Source of the DNA: Listeria goaensis
GTDB taxonomy: Bacteria > Bacillota > Bacilli > Lactobacillales > Listeriaceae
Assembly: GCF_900186125.1 (NCBI RefSeq)
Contig: NZ_FYBQ01000001.1
Coordinates: forward strand, 310,001-374,000
Direction of reading: 5' to 3'
DNA: 64,000 bases
Shown here: piece by piece, positions 27,397-35,920 of the stretch
How the letters are laid out: each line of letters opens with the position of its first letter
Numbering within the stretch: the stretch's first letter is position 1
Translations under genes and position numbers: made by a program
The notes under the pieces: model-generated
What the model was told of the DNA's origin: nothing
Databases searched by the model: none
The model's input: only the letters and a program-made list of their open reading frames with translations

Positions 27397-28149
27397 ATGG
27401 AAGATATCATTGTTGTGAAACTTGGTGGACTGGCGAGTCAGGCGTTAGATGAACAGTTTTTTGGTCAAATTCAAAAATGGCGTCTGGAAAACAAGAAAAT
27501 TGTGATGGTTCACGGTGGTGGGAAATACATTAGCGAAATGATGGCGCGCCTAAACATGCCGGTTGAGATGAAAAATGGGCGACGGGTGACGACGAAAGAA
27601 ACGCTTGAGATTACGAAAATGGTGTTGATTGGGCAAGTACAACCGGAAATTTCTGCAAAGTTTCAAAAAGAAAATATTCCGCTCCTTGGTCTAAATGCAG
27701 GCGATGCGAGTTTGCTTGAAGCGATGCCGGCAAATGAGGCGGGGCTAGGATTTGTTGGCGAAATAAAGCGGGTAAATGCGGGACTGCTGATGGAACTGTT
27801 AGCGGTCAATTCGGTTCTCCTACTCGCACCGCTCGGCATTGACGAAAACCAACAGTGGTGGAATGTGAACGCTGATTCGGCTGCTTGCGCTGTAGCGTCA
27901 GCTCTGCAAGCGCGTACCTTTTACCTGCTAACAGATGTTCCGGGTGTTAAACAAAATAATGTTGTTTTACGCGATATGACGACAAATAAAATTAATTTTT
28001 TGATTGAAAATGGAGATGTTAGTGGTGGCATGATTCCCAAACTTGAAAGTGCCAAGCTCGCTATTCAAAGTGGCGTCGAAAATGTTTTCATCACAAGCCA
28101 AATTGGTATAGCAGGAACGCAAATAAAACAGGAGGTAACGACATCATGA
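27397..28149 (+). CDS. argB: Acetylglutamate kinase
   Basis: A 250-residue amino-acid kinase that phosphorylates N-acetylglutamate. It has the lysine loop VVKLGG at the N-terminus, VHGGGKYIS, the NVNADSAA segment, and GGMIPKLESA near the end. ATG 27397 is chosen because AAGGAG (27382-27387), overlapping the argJ stop, precedes it; an open frame upstream to 27346 runs inside argJ. It overlaps argD by four bases (ATGA), indicating translational coupling. Confidence 0.96.
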   Translation: MEDIIVVKLGGLASQALDEQFFGQIQKWRLENKKIVMVHGGGKYISEMMARLNMPVEMKNGRRVTTKETLEITKMVLIGQVQPEISAKFQKENIPLLGLNAGDASLLEAMPANEAGLGFVGEIKRVNAGLLMELLAVNSVLLLAPLGIDENQQWWNVNADSAACAVASALQARTFYLLTDVPGVKQNNVVLRDMTTNKINFLIENGDVSGGMIPKLESAKLAIQSGVENVFITSQIGIAGTQIKQEVTTS

Positions 28150-29282
28150 CACATTTATTCCCAACCTATCAACGCTTGCCAATTGAGCTAGTTTCAGGAA
28201 GCGGTACGGTGGTATACGATGAACAAGGCAAACATTATTTAGATTTTACGAGTGGAATTGGGGTTTGCAATCTGGGGCATGTTAATCCTTTAGTACATCA
28301 GGCGGTTAGCGCGCAACTAGACCAAATTTGGCACACATCTAATTTATTTTTAAACCAAAAGCAAGAACGTGTGGCGGCGCTACTTGCGAAGGGGAATTTA
28401 ACATATGCTTTTTTCTGCAACAGTGGTGCCGAGGCAAATGAAGCGGCAATCAAGCTTGCTAGAAAGCATACAGGACGTACGAAAATGATTACATTTGAGC
28501 AGTCTTTTCACGGGCGAACATTTGGCGCAATGGCGGCGACGGGACAAGAAAAGGTGAAAACTGGTTTTGGAAAGATGCTAGAAGGTTTCATTTATACGCC
28601 TTACAATGACTTCGCTACTTTTCAAAATTTATTGGATAAAGATGTGGCCGCGGTAATGCTTGAAATTGTGCAAGGTGAAGGTGGTGTCCACCCGGCGAGT
28701 CATGAATTTTTGCAGAAAGTTTCGGGGTTATGTAAGCAAAACGGAACGCTCCTCATTGTAGATGAAGTACAAACGGGAATGGGGCGCACTGGAACGATGT
28801 ACGCGTATGAACAGGCTGGAATTGAACCAGATATTATAACGCTTGCAAAAGGGCTCGGGAATGGCTTACCAATTGGTGCGATAGTTGGTGACGCGAAATT
28901 GTTTGCTACTTTTTCAAATGGAACGCATGGCTCAACTTTTGGTGGGAATCAAGTTGTGCTGGCAGCGGCTGAAACGGTCGTGACGCAAATTTCAAATGCT
29001 GCTTTTCTAGCAGAGGTTAGAGAAAAGGCAGCTTATTTCAGAGGGAAGTTAGCTACGCTTACAGAATACGAGGTCGTGAAGGAAGTCCGCGGCGAAGGTT
29101 TCTTGCTAGGCATTGAACTTCAAACGAATGCAGGAGGTATCCTTCAAAAGGCAAGGAAGAACGGTTTGTTGCTTTTAAGCGCGGGAGAAAAGGTTGTGCG
29201 AATTATGCCACCACTCACGGTTTCACGGCAGGAGCTCGATGCTGCATTTTTAGTTCTACAAAAAATTTTGAAAGAAGGGTGA
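28146..29282 (+). CDS. argD: Acetylornithine aminotransferase
   Basis: A 378-residue class III PLP aminotransferase that converts N-acetylglutamate semialdehyde to N-acetylornithine. It has [17 protein letters not shown] at the cofactor phosphate site, [11 protein letters not shown], and the PLP lysine in [14 protein letters not shown]. It overlaps the end of argB, with AGGAGG upstream. The length is slightly below the Bacillus enzyme (~385), with no sign of truncation. Confidence 0.96.
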   Translation: MTHLFPTYQRLPIELVSGSGTVVYDEQGKHYLDFTSGIGVCNLGHVNPLVHQAVSAQLDQIWHTSNLFLNQKQERVAALLAKGNLTYAFFCNSGAEANEAAIKLARKHTGRTKMITFEQSFHGRTFGAMAATGQEKVKTGFGKMLEGFIYTPYNDFATFQNLLDKDVAAVMLEIVQGEGGVHPASHEFLQKVSGLCKQNGTLLIVDEVQTGMGRTGTMYAYEQAGIEPDIITLAKGLGNGLPIGAIVGDAKLFATFSNGTHGSTFGGNQVVLAAAETVVTQISNAAFLAEVREKAAYFRGKLATLTEYEVVKEVRGEGFLLGIELQTNAGGILQKARKNGLLLLSAGEKVVRIMPPLTVSRQELDAAFLVLQKILKEG

Positions 29283-29286
29283 AAAC

Positions 29287-30243
29287 ATGCAAATAAAAGC
29301 GGAGAAAACAGTTGGGAAAGATTTATTGACACTTTTGGAATGGGAAAAAGAGGAGATTTTGGATTTGCTTACGGTCGCACTTGATATGAAAACAAACCCT
29401 GCCGATTATAGCCACGCGCTTAGCGGGAAAATTCTTGGCATGATTTTCGATAAGCCTTCAACGCGGACGCGTGTTTCGTTTGAGGCGGGGATTTTGCAAC
29501 TTGGTGGACAAGCGATTGTGATGAACGCAAAAGAGCTTCAAATTGGGCGGGGCGAGCCGATTATCGATACGGCTAACGTGCTTGATGAATATTTGGACGC
29601 TATAATGATTCGAACGTTCAGTCATGAAAATGTTGAAGAACTTGCGACGCACGCTAAAATCCCGGTTATAAATGGGCTGACCGATCTGCATCACCCGTGC
29701 CAAGCGCTAGCGGATTTACTCACCATTTTTGAAGTGAAAGATCGGTTTGATGGCGTAAAGCTGGCTTATGTTGGCGACGGAAATAATGTTTGTCATTCGC
29801 TACTCCTTGCCTGTGCGAAGGTGGGGCTTGATATGACGTTTGCAACGCCAGAAAATTTCGCTGTAAGTCCTGACATTCTGGCGCTCGCGAAGCAACTCGC
29901 GGCAAATAGTGGGGCAAGTATAGAGCACACTGCCGATCCAGTTACAGCAGTAAACAATGCCGATTTCATCTACACAGATGTGTGGACGAGCATGGGGCAA
30001 GAAGAGGAAAATCAAGTACGATTACAAACTTTTGGGGAAAATTATCAAGTAAATGAAACGCTAGCAAGCCACGCAAAACCAGATTATCACTTCCTGCATT
30101 GTTTACCTGCACACCGCGGCGAAGAAGTGAGTAGTGAGGTCATTGATAATCCGCTGCATTCGCTTATTTATCAGCAAGCGGGTAATCGGCTGCATGCGCA
30201 AAAAGCTTTGCTAGTTGCCGTTTTAAAAGAATCTGTACGCTGA
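29287..30243 (+). CDS. argF: Ornithine carbamoyltransferase
   Basis: A 318-residue anabolic-type enzyme forming citrulline from ornithine and carbamoyl phosphate. The carbamoyl phosphate loop STRTRVSFE, the HPCQALAD segment and the ornithine-binding [10 protein letters not shown] are intact. It is the last gene of the operon, starting four bases after the argD stop, and is followed by a hairpin terminator. argG and argH are not in the window, so citrulline conversion must be encoded elsewhere. Confidence 0.96.
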   Translation: MQIKAEKTVGKDLLTLLEWEKEEILDLLTVALDMKTNPADYSHALSGKILGMIFDKPSTRTRVSFEAGILQLGGQAIVMNAKELQIGRGEPIIDTANVLDEYLDAIMIRTFSHENVEELATHAKIPVINGLTDLHHPCQALADLLTIFEVKDRFDGVKLAYVGDGNNVCHSLLLACAKVGLDMTFATPENFAVSPDILALAKQLAANSGASIEHTADPVTAVNNADFIYTDVWTSMGQEEENQVRLQTFGENYQVNETLASHAKPDYHFLHCLPAHRGEEVSSEVIDNPLHSLIYQQAGNRLHAQKALLVAVLKESVR

Positions 30244-30256
30244 TTTTTAATAAGTA

Positions 30257-30286
30257 AAGAACCTACCATTTGGCAGGTTCTTTTAT
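30257..30286. terminator. Terminator between argF and nadK
   Basis: Stem arms 30257-30264 and 30275-30282 with T-runs on the plus strand and a shorter one on the minus strand. The two genes converge. Confidence 0.8.
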
Positions 30287-30289
30287 TCA

Positions 30290-31090
30290 TTATAAGAAAT
30301 TGCGTTTTACTTTGTCCCAGAAAGAGTTGTCTGGAAGTTTAATAATGTTGATGAAACGGTCGCCGACTTCTAAGTTGATTTCGTGGACGTGTTGAATACT
30401 TAGTGCTTCGCTGTCCATGCCGATAAGAGGGAATTCATTGTTTCCTTCAGAACCTAGGACGATTTTAAGTTTGCGTTTTGGACTTAAAATGAACGATGAA
30501 CCGAGCGTTCTGAAACGATTGTTGTTGAGTGATGCTAGTTCACTAACTTGCATAGAAGGGAGTAAAGGGTCAACAATAGAGCCATTAACAGACTTATTGT
30601 AAGCCGTACTTCCAGTTGGCGTTGAAATAACCATGCCATCGCCACGGAATGTTTCAAAGTGGCTACCGTTAATGTAAAGGTCCATGGTTAGCGTTCGGAT
30701 AATTGAAGAACGAATGTTAAACTCATTTAGTACATAAAAAGCTTTCGTATTGTTCACGGTTCCGTAAATCGTTGGATATCTTCTAACGAGCCAGCGTTCC
30801 TCAGAAGCCGCTTTGATGATTTCATCTAATTGATGGATATGGAAGTCGCAATATTGACCAAGCTGTTCAGTTAGAGCAATCCCAGCGTATAAGCAATCTT
30901 GACGATAATTTGTTTCACGAACGGATTTTAGAAAAGCACCATCACCACCGATACTAATAATAACGGTTGCTTTTTGATAGTCTTCTGTTAGTTCAAAACC
31001 ATAATCTGTTGTGATTTTCTTTAAATCTTTCGCGATTTTATGCAGTTCTTCGGTTTTCCGGTAAGAAAAGTGGAAAATTTGTTTTGACAT
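30290..31090 (-). CDS. nadK: NAD kinase
   Basis: A 266-residue enzyme making NADP from NAD. It has GGDGAFL with the catalytic aspartate (near residue 50) and STPTGSTAYNKSVNG for NAD binding. The length and ATP-type motifs match the small Listeria NADK. GGAGGG precedes the ATG on the minus strand. Listeria and Bacillus carry two NAD kinase genes; which paralog this is cannot be decided without comparison. It is monocistronic. Confidence 0.95.
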   Translation of the reverse strand: MSKQIFHFSYRKTEELHKIAKDLKKITTDYGFELTEDYQKATVIISIGGDGAFLKSVRETNYRQDCLYAGIALTEQLGQYCDFHIHQLDEIIKAASEERWLVRRYPTIYGTVNNTKAFYVLNEFNIRSSIIRTLTMDLYINGSHFETFRGDGMVISTPTGSTAYNKSVNGSIVDPLLPSMQVSELASLNNNRFRTLGSSFILSPKRKLKIVLGSEGNNEFPLIGMDSEALSIQHVHEINLEVGDRFINIIKLPDNSFWDKVKRNFL

Positions 31091-31192
31091 GTTTGTCCCT
31101 CCAGTGGCAATTTCAAAATTTTAGTAGAAAATCTTCTTTATTATCATATCATGCTTTTCAAAAGATTGCTTTTTAAAACTGAAAATTTTTAG

Positions 31193-31221
31193 TTGTCGAG
31201 ATGTTTTTCTCTTGATACACT
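31193..31221 (+). promoter_or_regulatory. Promoter for sppA
   Basis: TTGTCG (31193-31198), 17 nt, TACACT (31216-31221), 35 nt before the sppA ATG. Confidence 0.6.
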
Positions 31222-31255
31222 TACATTATCTGTAAATAAAAAAGGAGAGAAAATA

Positions 31256-32272
31256 ATGAATGCTAAACGATGGATTGCACTGTTACTTGTTTTTGTTATC
31301 GTCATCATCTCAGGGGTTGCAAAAATCACCTCTACATTTTTAACGAGTGACAAGGAAGAACAGCGTACAAAAAGCGTTGTGAGTTCGCTACTTTCTAACA
31401 ATGAATTAACAGAAGAAGAAATTAAAACCGGAGATGCCGATAAGGTAGCGATTTTATCTGTAGATGGCACCATTCAAAACACGGGAGAAGACGCATCGTT
31501 ATTTAGTTCAACAGGTTATAATCATGTTACATTTATGGAAGAGCTTGAAGCTGTTCGAAAAGACACCAAAGTGAAAGCTGTATTGCTTTATGTCAATTCA
31601 CCTGGTGGTGGAGTGATGGAATCCGCACAAATTCGTGATAAAATCTTGCAAATTAAAGCTGAACGAAAAATTCCATTTTACGTTTCGATGGGAAGTATGG
31701 CCGCATCAGGCGGTTATTATATTTCGGCACCGGCCGACAAAATTTTCGCAAGTAAAGAAACGTTAACTGGGTCGCTCGGCGTTATTATGCGTGGCTATGA
31801 TTATAGTGAATTGATGAAAAAAGTAGGAATTTCTGACAATACCATTAAAAGTGGTGAATATAAAGATATCATGAGTGGCTCAAGACCGATGACCTCTGAA
31901 GAGAAGCAAATTATGCAACGTATGATTGATGATTCCTATAATGAATTCGTTCAAGTTGTCGCAGAAGGACGCGACATGACAGAAGCAGAAGTGAAAAAAA
32001 TCGCCGACGGTCGGATTTATGATGGTCGCCAAGCAAAGGAAAACGGCTTGATTGATGAATTCGGCTATCAAGAAACCGCTCTCGCCGCTTTACAAAAAGA
32101 TTATGATCTACAAGACGCAACGGTTTTTAAATATGATACACCAACAGGCTTTAGCAGTTTCTTCTCAAGCGCCGCTACTTCGCTAAGCGGAAAAAACGCT
32201 GATTTAATCGCGATTATGAAACAAACCGGCACGCTTGAAGCACCACGCATGATGTATCTTTACGGAGAATAA
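31256..32272 (+). CDS. sppA: Signal peptide peptidase SppA (S49)
   Basis: A 338-residue membrane-anchored serine protease that degrades cleaved signal peptides. It has one N-terminal membrane helix (residues 6-25). Family S49 motifs follow: NSPGGGV near 114-120, the nucleophile S147 in SMGSMAASGG and the general-base K198 in TIKSGEYKD, matching Ser147/Lys199 of the Bacillus enzyme. ATG 31256 has AAAGGAGAGA upstream; the frame continues 5' but without support. It is followed at 13 nt by an RDD-domain gene (yteJ), the same pair as in Bacillus. Confidence 0.95.
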   Translation: MNAKRWIALLLVFVIVIISGVAKITSTFLTSDKEEQRTKSVVSSLLSNNELTEEEIKTGDADKVAILSVDGTIQNTGEDASLFSSTGYNHVTFMEELEAVRKDTKVKAVLLYVNSPGGGVMESAQIRDKILQIKAERKIPFYVSMGSMAASGGYYISAPADKIFASKETLTGSLGVIMRGYDYSELMKKVGISDNTIKSGEYKDIMSGSRPMTSEEKQIMQRMIDDSYNEFVQVVAEGRDMTEAEVKKIADGRIYDGRQAKENGLIDEFGYQETALAALQKDYDLQDATVFKYDTPTGFSSFFSSAATSLSGKNADLIAIMKQTGTLEAPRMMYLYGE

Positions 32273-32285
32273 GGAGGGGATTATT

Positions 32286-32795
32286 TTGGAAGAAAAAGAA
32301 CGACAAGTTTATCATTACGAAGCGCCAAGTTCACCTTTTCGGAAAATACCAAAACCCTATTTCGCCGGATTTTGGATTCGCTTTTTTGCCTATATCGTGG
32401 ATTTAATTGTGATTGCCGCTTTAAATGGGATAATTGTCAATCCGATTTTGCGCGTATTACAAGTTGACATGTCAGGCGGACTTTTTAGTTTGGTTGGTTT
32501 CGTCAAAACCATTCTTTTCTTGCTGTATTTTATTCTAATGACAAAGTTTTTCGCGCAAACACTTGGGAAAATAATTTTTGGGTTAAAAGTCATTCGAGAA
32601 GACGGCGAAAAATTAACATGGCTCAACGTTTTATTTCGCGAAGGTGCCTTGAGATTTATCCAAAAAACCATTTTGCCGCTTTACTTCGTTGTTGCCTTTA
32701 CGCCGCACAAGCAAGGTGTTGCAGATTTGATGGAAAAAACAGCCGTTGTCCATGAAAATTTAATGGCGCTTTCTGAAAGCAGATTAATGGCTTGA
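32286..32795 (+). CDS. yteJ: RDD family membrane protein (YteJ)
   Basis: A 169-residue protein with three predicted membrane helices (about residues 30-52, 66-88 and 120-140) and the RDD signature around FAGFWIRFFAYIVDLIVI. A second family feature, FFAQTLGKIIFGLKVI, is also present. The start is TTG 32286 with AGGAGGGG upstream. It is co-transcribed with sppA; in Bacillus the two proteins are reported to act together in lantibiotic resistance. Inference here rests on gene order. Confidence 0.87.
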   Translation: MEEKERQVYHYEAPSSPFRKIPKPYFAGFWIRFFAYIVDLIVIAALNGIIVNPILRVLQVDMSGGLFSLVGFVKTILFLLYFILMTKFFAQTLGKIIFGLKVIREDGEKLTWLNVLFREGALRFIQKTILPLYFVVAFTPHKQGVADLMEKTAVVHENLMALSESRLMA

Positions 32796-32848
32796 AGGAC
32801 AAATTTTCCCTACAATAGAGAAGTGGAAAGCTAAAGGAGGAGATTTTT

Positions 32849-33346
32849 ATGGCAAATGTTACATTTAAAGGGAATCCGGTAACACTTCTAGGTAGCGAAC
32901 AAAAAGTTGGAGTATTGGCGCCTGATTTCACGGTGTTAAATCGGGATTTAGAACCAGTCACGCTACATGATTTTGACGGCAAAGTGCGCATCATTAGCGT
33001 CATACCATCGATTGATACGAGTGTCTGCTCACAACAAACTCGCCGTTTTAATGAAGAGGCGAGTGGGTTAGAAAATACGGTTGTGTTAACGATTTCGGTT
33101 GACCTACCTTTTGCCCAAAAGAAATGGTGTGCTTCTTCCGGACTTGAAGACGTGATTACACTTTCTGATCACCGCGACTTGTCGTTTGGAGAAGCTTACG
33201 GGGTTGTTATGAAGGAGTTACGCTTGCTTGCCCGTGCCGTTTTTGTTGTAGACGCATCAGGTAAAATTGTTTATGCGGAGTATGTGCCAGAGGGAACGAA
33301 TCATCCAAACTATGAAAAAGCGATTGAAAGTGCTAAACAAGCCTAA
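32849..33346 (+). CDS. tpx: Thiol peroxidase Tpx
   Basis: A 165-residue atypical 2-Cys peroxiredoxin that reduces hydroperoxides using thioredoxin. The peroxidatic C60 is in [11 protein letters not shown] and the resolving C94 in KKWCASS, spaced as usual for Tpx. AAAGGAGGAG precedes the ATG, and TACAAT (32811-32816) is the likely -10 of a separate promoter. Two tandem hairpin terminators follow. Confidence 0.97.
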   Translation: MANVTFKGNPVTLLGSEQKVGVLAPDFTVLNRDLEPVTLHDFDGKVRIISVIPSIDTSVCSQQTRRFNEEASGLENTVVLTISVDLPFAQKKWCASSGLEDVITLSDHRDLSFGEAYGVVMKELRLLARAVFVVDASGKIVYAEYVPEGTNHPNYEKAIESAKQA

Positions 33347-33389
33347 TAAAACCAGTCGCCTTGATGGCAAATAGTAAAGCTTCTTGTTT

Positions 33390-33425
33390 AACAGCTCTCT
33401 GTCTTGTGATAGGGAGCTGTTTTCC
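33390..33425 (+). terminator. First terminator after tpx
   Basis: Arms 33390-33400 and 33411-33421 pair with one wobble, followed by a short T-run. Confidence 0.85.
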
Positions 33426-33459
33426 TGTATCAATTTTGCCTAGAAACTGTATTAAAAGA

Positions 33460-33487
33460 GCATTTTTCTTTAAAAGAAAATGCTTTT
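33460..33487 (+). terminator. Second terminator after tpx
   Basis: Arms 33460-33470 and 33474-33483 pair with one bulged T, then four T. It lies just upstream of the -10 (TATAAT, 33507-33512) of the next gene. Confidence 0.6.
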
Positions 33488-33554
33488 AAGTTGGTAGGAA
33501 ATGCTGTATAATATTTTGTGGTGTTAGTAATGAAAAAAATTCGAGGTGTTATTT

Positions 33555-34565
33555 TTGGGAAATACAGCAACTCCGGAAATATTCCAAGTGCTTGATGAAA
33601 CGGCAATTATTTTGCAAAATGCACTTGAAATGAGCTATTTGGAAGCCGTTTATGAAACTAGCGAGAATTTATTTCAACATGAAGTTTTGCAAAAAGACGA
33701 ATTATCCGATGAGCAAGTCAAAAAATTGATGGCGCAATATGACACCATTCAATTAGCGGATTTTGCCGCAGAAGATATTCGTAAAAGTTTTCAACTCGCG
33801 CTTTTAAAAGGCATGAAGCATGGAATTCAAATGAATCATCAAATGACGCCGGATTCGATTGGTTTTATTTTAACGTATTTAGTGGAAAAGGCTATGAAAT
33901 CAAGAGAACAAATCACTGTGCTTGATCCAGCTGTTGGAACGGCCAACTTGTTAACAACGATGATGAACCAACTGACATTAAAAGATAACGTTTCGGTTGC
34001 GGCTACTGGTGTCGAAGTGGATGATTTGCTTATTTCGCTTGCCCTTGTGAGTGCTGATTTGCAAGGTGTACCAGTCAATTTGATTCATCAGGATGGTCTT
34101 AGCAATTTATTAGTTGATCCAGTAGATGTTGTGATCAGCGATTTGCCTATTGGCTACTATCCGAATGATACACGTGCGGAAGATTTTGAGTTACACCGAA
34201 CAGACGGACATTCATTTGCTCACTATTTATTTATCGAGCAAGGGATGCGTTACACAAAACCAGGCGGCTATTTATTTTTCCTTGTGCCAGATGCCATGTT
34301 TAGCACAGCCGATTTTGCAAAACTAGATCGCTTTGTAAAAAAATATGGCTATATGCAAGGAATCATCAAGTTACCTGATTCTCTATTTAAGTCAGAAGAA
34401 GCACGAAAAAGCATTTTAATGTTACAAAAAGACGGAGACAATGTCCGTAAACCAAAAGAAGTTTTACTGGCCAATCTATCTTCACTTTCTGATCCGCGCA
34501 TTACTGCGCCGATCTTGGCACAGATTGAAGATTGGTTCCGTGAAAATAAACGAGAAGGGAATTGA
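33555..34565 (+). CDS. ytxK: N6-methyltransferase-fold protein YtxK
   Basis: A 336-residue protein with a class I SAM-methyltransferase fold related to HsdM-type adenine methylases. The SAM loop is [11 protein letters not shown] (near residue 119). In place of the catalytic N/D-P-P-Y/F it has [11 protein letters not shown], so activity is uncertain. There is no target-recognition domain, and no cognate restriction gene of known type beside it. TTG 33555 fits GAGGTG better than GTG 33546. It is immediately upstream of ackA, as in B. subtilis (ytxK-ackA), and probably co-transcribed. Substrate is unknown. Confidence 0.87.
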   Translation: MGNTATPEIFQVLDETAIILQNALEMSYLEAVYETSENLFQHEVLQKDELSDEQVKKLMAQYDTIQLADFAAEDIRKSFQLALLKGMKHGIQMNHQMTPDSIGFILTYLVEKAMKSREQITVLDPAVGTANLLTTMMNQLTLKDNVSVAATGVEVDDLLISLALVSADLQGVPVNLIHQDGLSNLLVDPVDVVISDLPIGYYPNDTRAEDFELHRTDGHSFAHYLFIEQGMRYTKPGGYLFFLVPDAMFSTADFAKLDRFVKKYGYMQGIIKLPDSLFKSEEARKSILMLQKDGDNVRKPKEVLLANLSSLSDPRITAPILAQIEDWFRENKREGN

Positions 34566-34575
34566 ACAAAACAAA

Positions 34576-35772
34576 ATGGAAAAAACAATTGCGATTAACG
34601 CTGGAAGCTCATCACTCAAATTTCAACTTTATGACATGCCCTCTGAGGAAGTCATTACGAAAGGTATTGTCGAACGTATTGGCTTAAAGGATTCAATCTT
34701 CACGATTTCTGTAGACGGAGAGAAAATCACCGAAACAACAGATATTCCGGATCATGAAGTAGCCGTTCAAATGCTACTAGAAAAATTAATTTCTAACAAC
34801 ATTATCGCATCTTATGATGAAATTACAGGTGTTGGTCATCGTGTTGTACATGGTGGAGAAAAATTCCCTGATTCTATTTTTATTGATGAACAAGTTATTC
34901 AAGATATTGAAGAGCTTTCCGAGCTTGCGCCGCTTCATAATCCTGCGAACGTAACCGGAATTAAAGCTTTCAAAAAAATCTTACCTAATATTATTTCGGT
35001 TGCTGTATTTGATACAGCATTCCATCAAACGATGCCAGAAGCGAGCTACTTATACAGCTTGCCGTATAGCTATTATGAGGATTATGGCATTCGTAAATAT
35101 GGTTTCCACGGTACAAGTCATAAATATGTATCGGAACGTGCGGCAGAGCTTCTAGGTCGTCCTGTAGAAGAATTACGCCTATTAACATGTCACCTCGGAA
35201 ATGGCGCAAGTATCGCTGCTATCGAAGGTGGTAAATCGATGGATACTTCAATGGGCTTCACGCCACTTGCAGGGGTTTCCATGGGAACTCGTTCAGGAAA
35301 CATTGACCCAGCACTTATTCCTTTCATTATGGAAAAAACGGGAAAAACGGCTGAACAAGTTTTAGACGTTTTGAATAAAGAATCAGGCATGCTTGGGGTA
35401 TCTGGTATTTCAAGCGACCTTCGTGACCTTGAGCAAGAAGCTTCAAAAGGAAACGAACGCGCTGATTTGGCGCTGGAAGTTTTTGTTGACCGTATCCATA
35501 AATATATCGGTTCTTATGCAGCGCGCATGAACGGTGTTGATGCTATCATCTTTACAGCTGGAATCGGTGAAAACAGTTCTTTCATTCGTGAACGTGTTTT
35601 ACGCGGCTTAGAATTCATGGGCGTTTACTGGGATCCAGCACTTAACCAAGTTCACGGCGAAGAAGCATTCCTAAACTACCCGCATTCGCCAGTTAAAGTT
35701 ATTGTTATCCCAACAAATGAAGAATTAATGATTGCACGTGATGTTGAACGGATTAAAGCTGAGCGCGCATAA
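34576..35772 (+). CDS. ackA: Acetate kinase
   Basis: A 398-residue ASKHA-fold kinase that interconverts acetyl phosphate and acetate, making ATP during overflow metabolism. It has the N-terminal [10 protein letters not shown], then [11 protein letters not shown] with the catalytic Asp and His, HLGNGASI, and [10 protein letters not shown]. The start at ATG 34576 matches Bacillus AckA; the nearest RBS (GAGAAGGGA) is about 15 nt away and lies within the end of ytxK, so coupling to ytxK translation is likely. No cre box was found just upstream, unlike Bacillus ackA. Confidence 0.96.
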   Translation: MEKTIAINAGSSSLKFQLYDMPSEEVITKGIVERIGLKDSIFTISVDGEKITETTDIPDHEVAVQMLLEKLISNNIIASYDEITGVGHRVVHGGEKFPDSIFIDEQVIQDIEELSELAPLHNPANVTGIKAFKKILPNIISVAVFDTAFHQTMPEASYLYSLPYSYYEDYGIRKYGFHGTSHKYVSERAAELLGRPVEELRLLTCHLGNGASIAAIEGGKSMDTSMGFTPLAGVSMGTRSGNIDPALIPFIMEKTGKTAEQVLDVLNKESGMLGVSGISSDLRDLEQEASKGNERADLALEVFVDRIHKYIGSYAARMNGVDAIIFTAGIGENSSFIRERVLRGLEFMGVYWDPALNQVHGEEAFLNYPHSPVKVIVIPTNEELMIARDVERIKAERA

Positions 35773-35785
35773 TGAATAGATTTAT

Positions 35786-35833
35786 AGAAGTGGAATTCAA
35801 GCAGAGTATTAGTGCTTGACTCCACTTCTTTTA
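35786..35833 (+). terminator. Terminator after ackA
   Basis: Outer arms 35786-35794 and 35821-35829 and an inner TCAAGCA/TGCTTGA pair form a long stem, followed by TTTTATTTT. Confidence 0.9.
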
Positions 35834-35850
35834 TTTTCCCCTATATATCT

Positions 35851-35880
35851 TTGTTTTTTAGTCAGTTAATTTGATATAAT
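35851..35880 (+). promoter_or_regulatory. Promoter of the Mrr-type nuclease gene
   Basis: TTGTTT (35851-35856), 18 nt, TATAAT (35875-35880). It begins right after the ackA terminator, so the gene is transcribed on its own. Confidence 0.7.
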
Positions 35881-35900
35881 TATATTAAAATGAATTAACT
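35864..35900. promoter_or_regulatory. Dyad flanking the -10 of the nuclease gene
   Basis: Perfect 8-bp inverted arms AGTTAATT (35864-35871) and AATTAACT (35893-35900), with 21 nt between them that contain the -10 hexamer. The position fits an operator, but the region is A/T-rich and no regulator is encoded alongside. Confidence 0.4.
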
Positions 35901-35920
35901 ACAAATGGGGAGGAAGCAAC

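Noticed and set aside
34440-34576. A cre site for CcpA activation of ackA
   Set aside because: Scanned by eye; no sequence close to TGWNANCGNTNWCA was found in the ytxK end or the ytxK promoter region.
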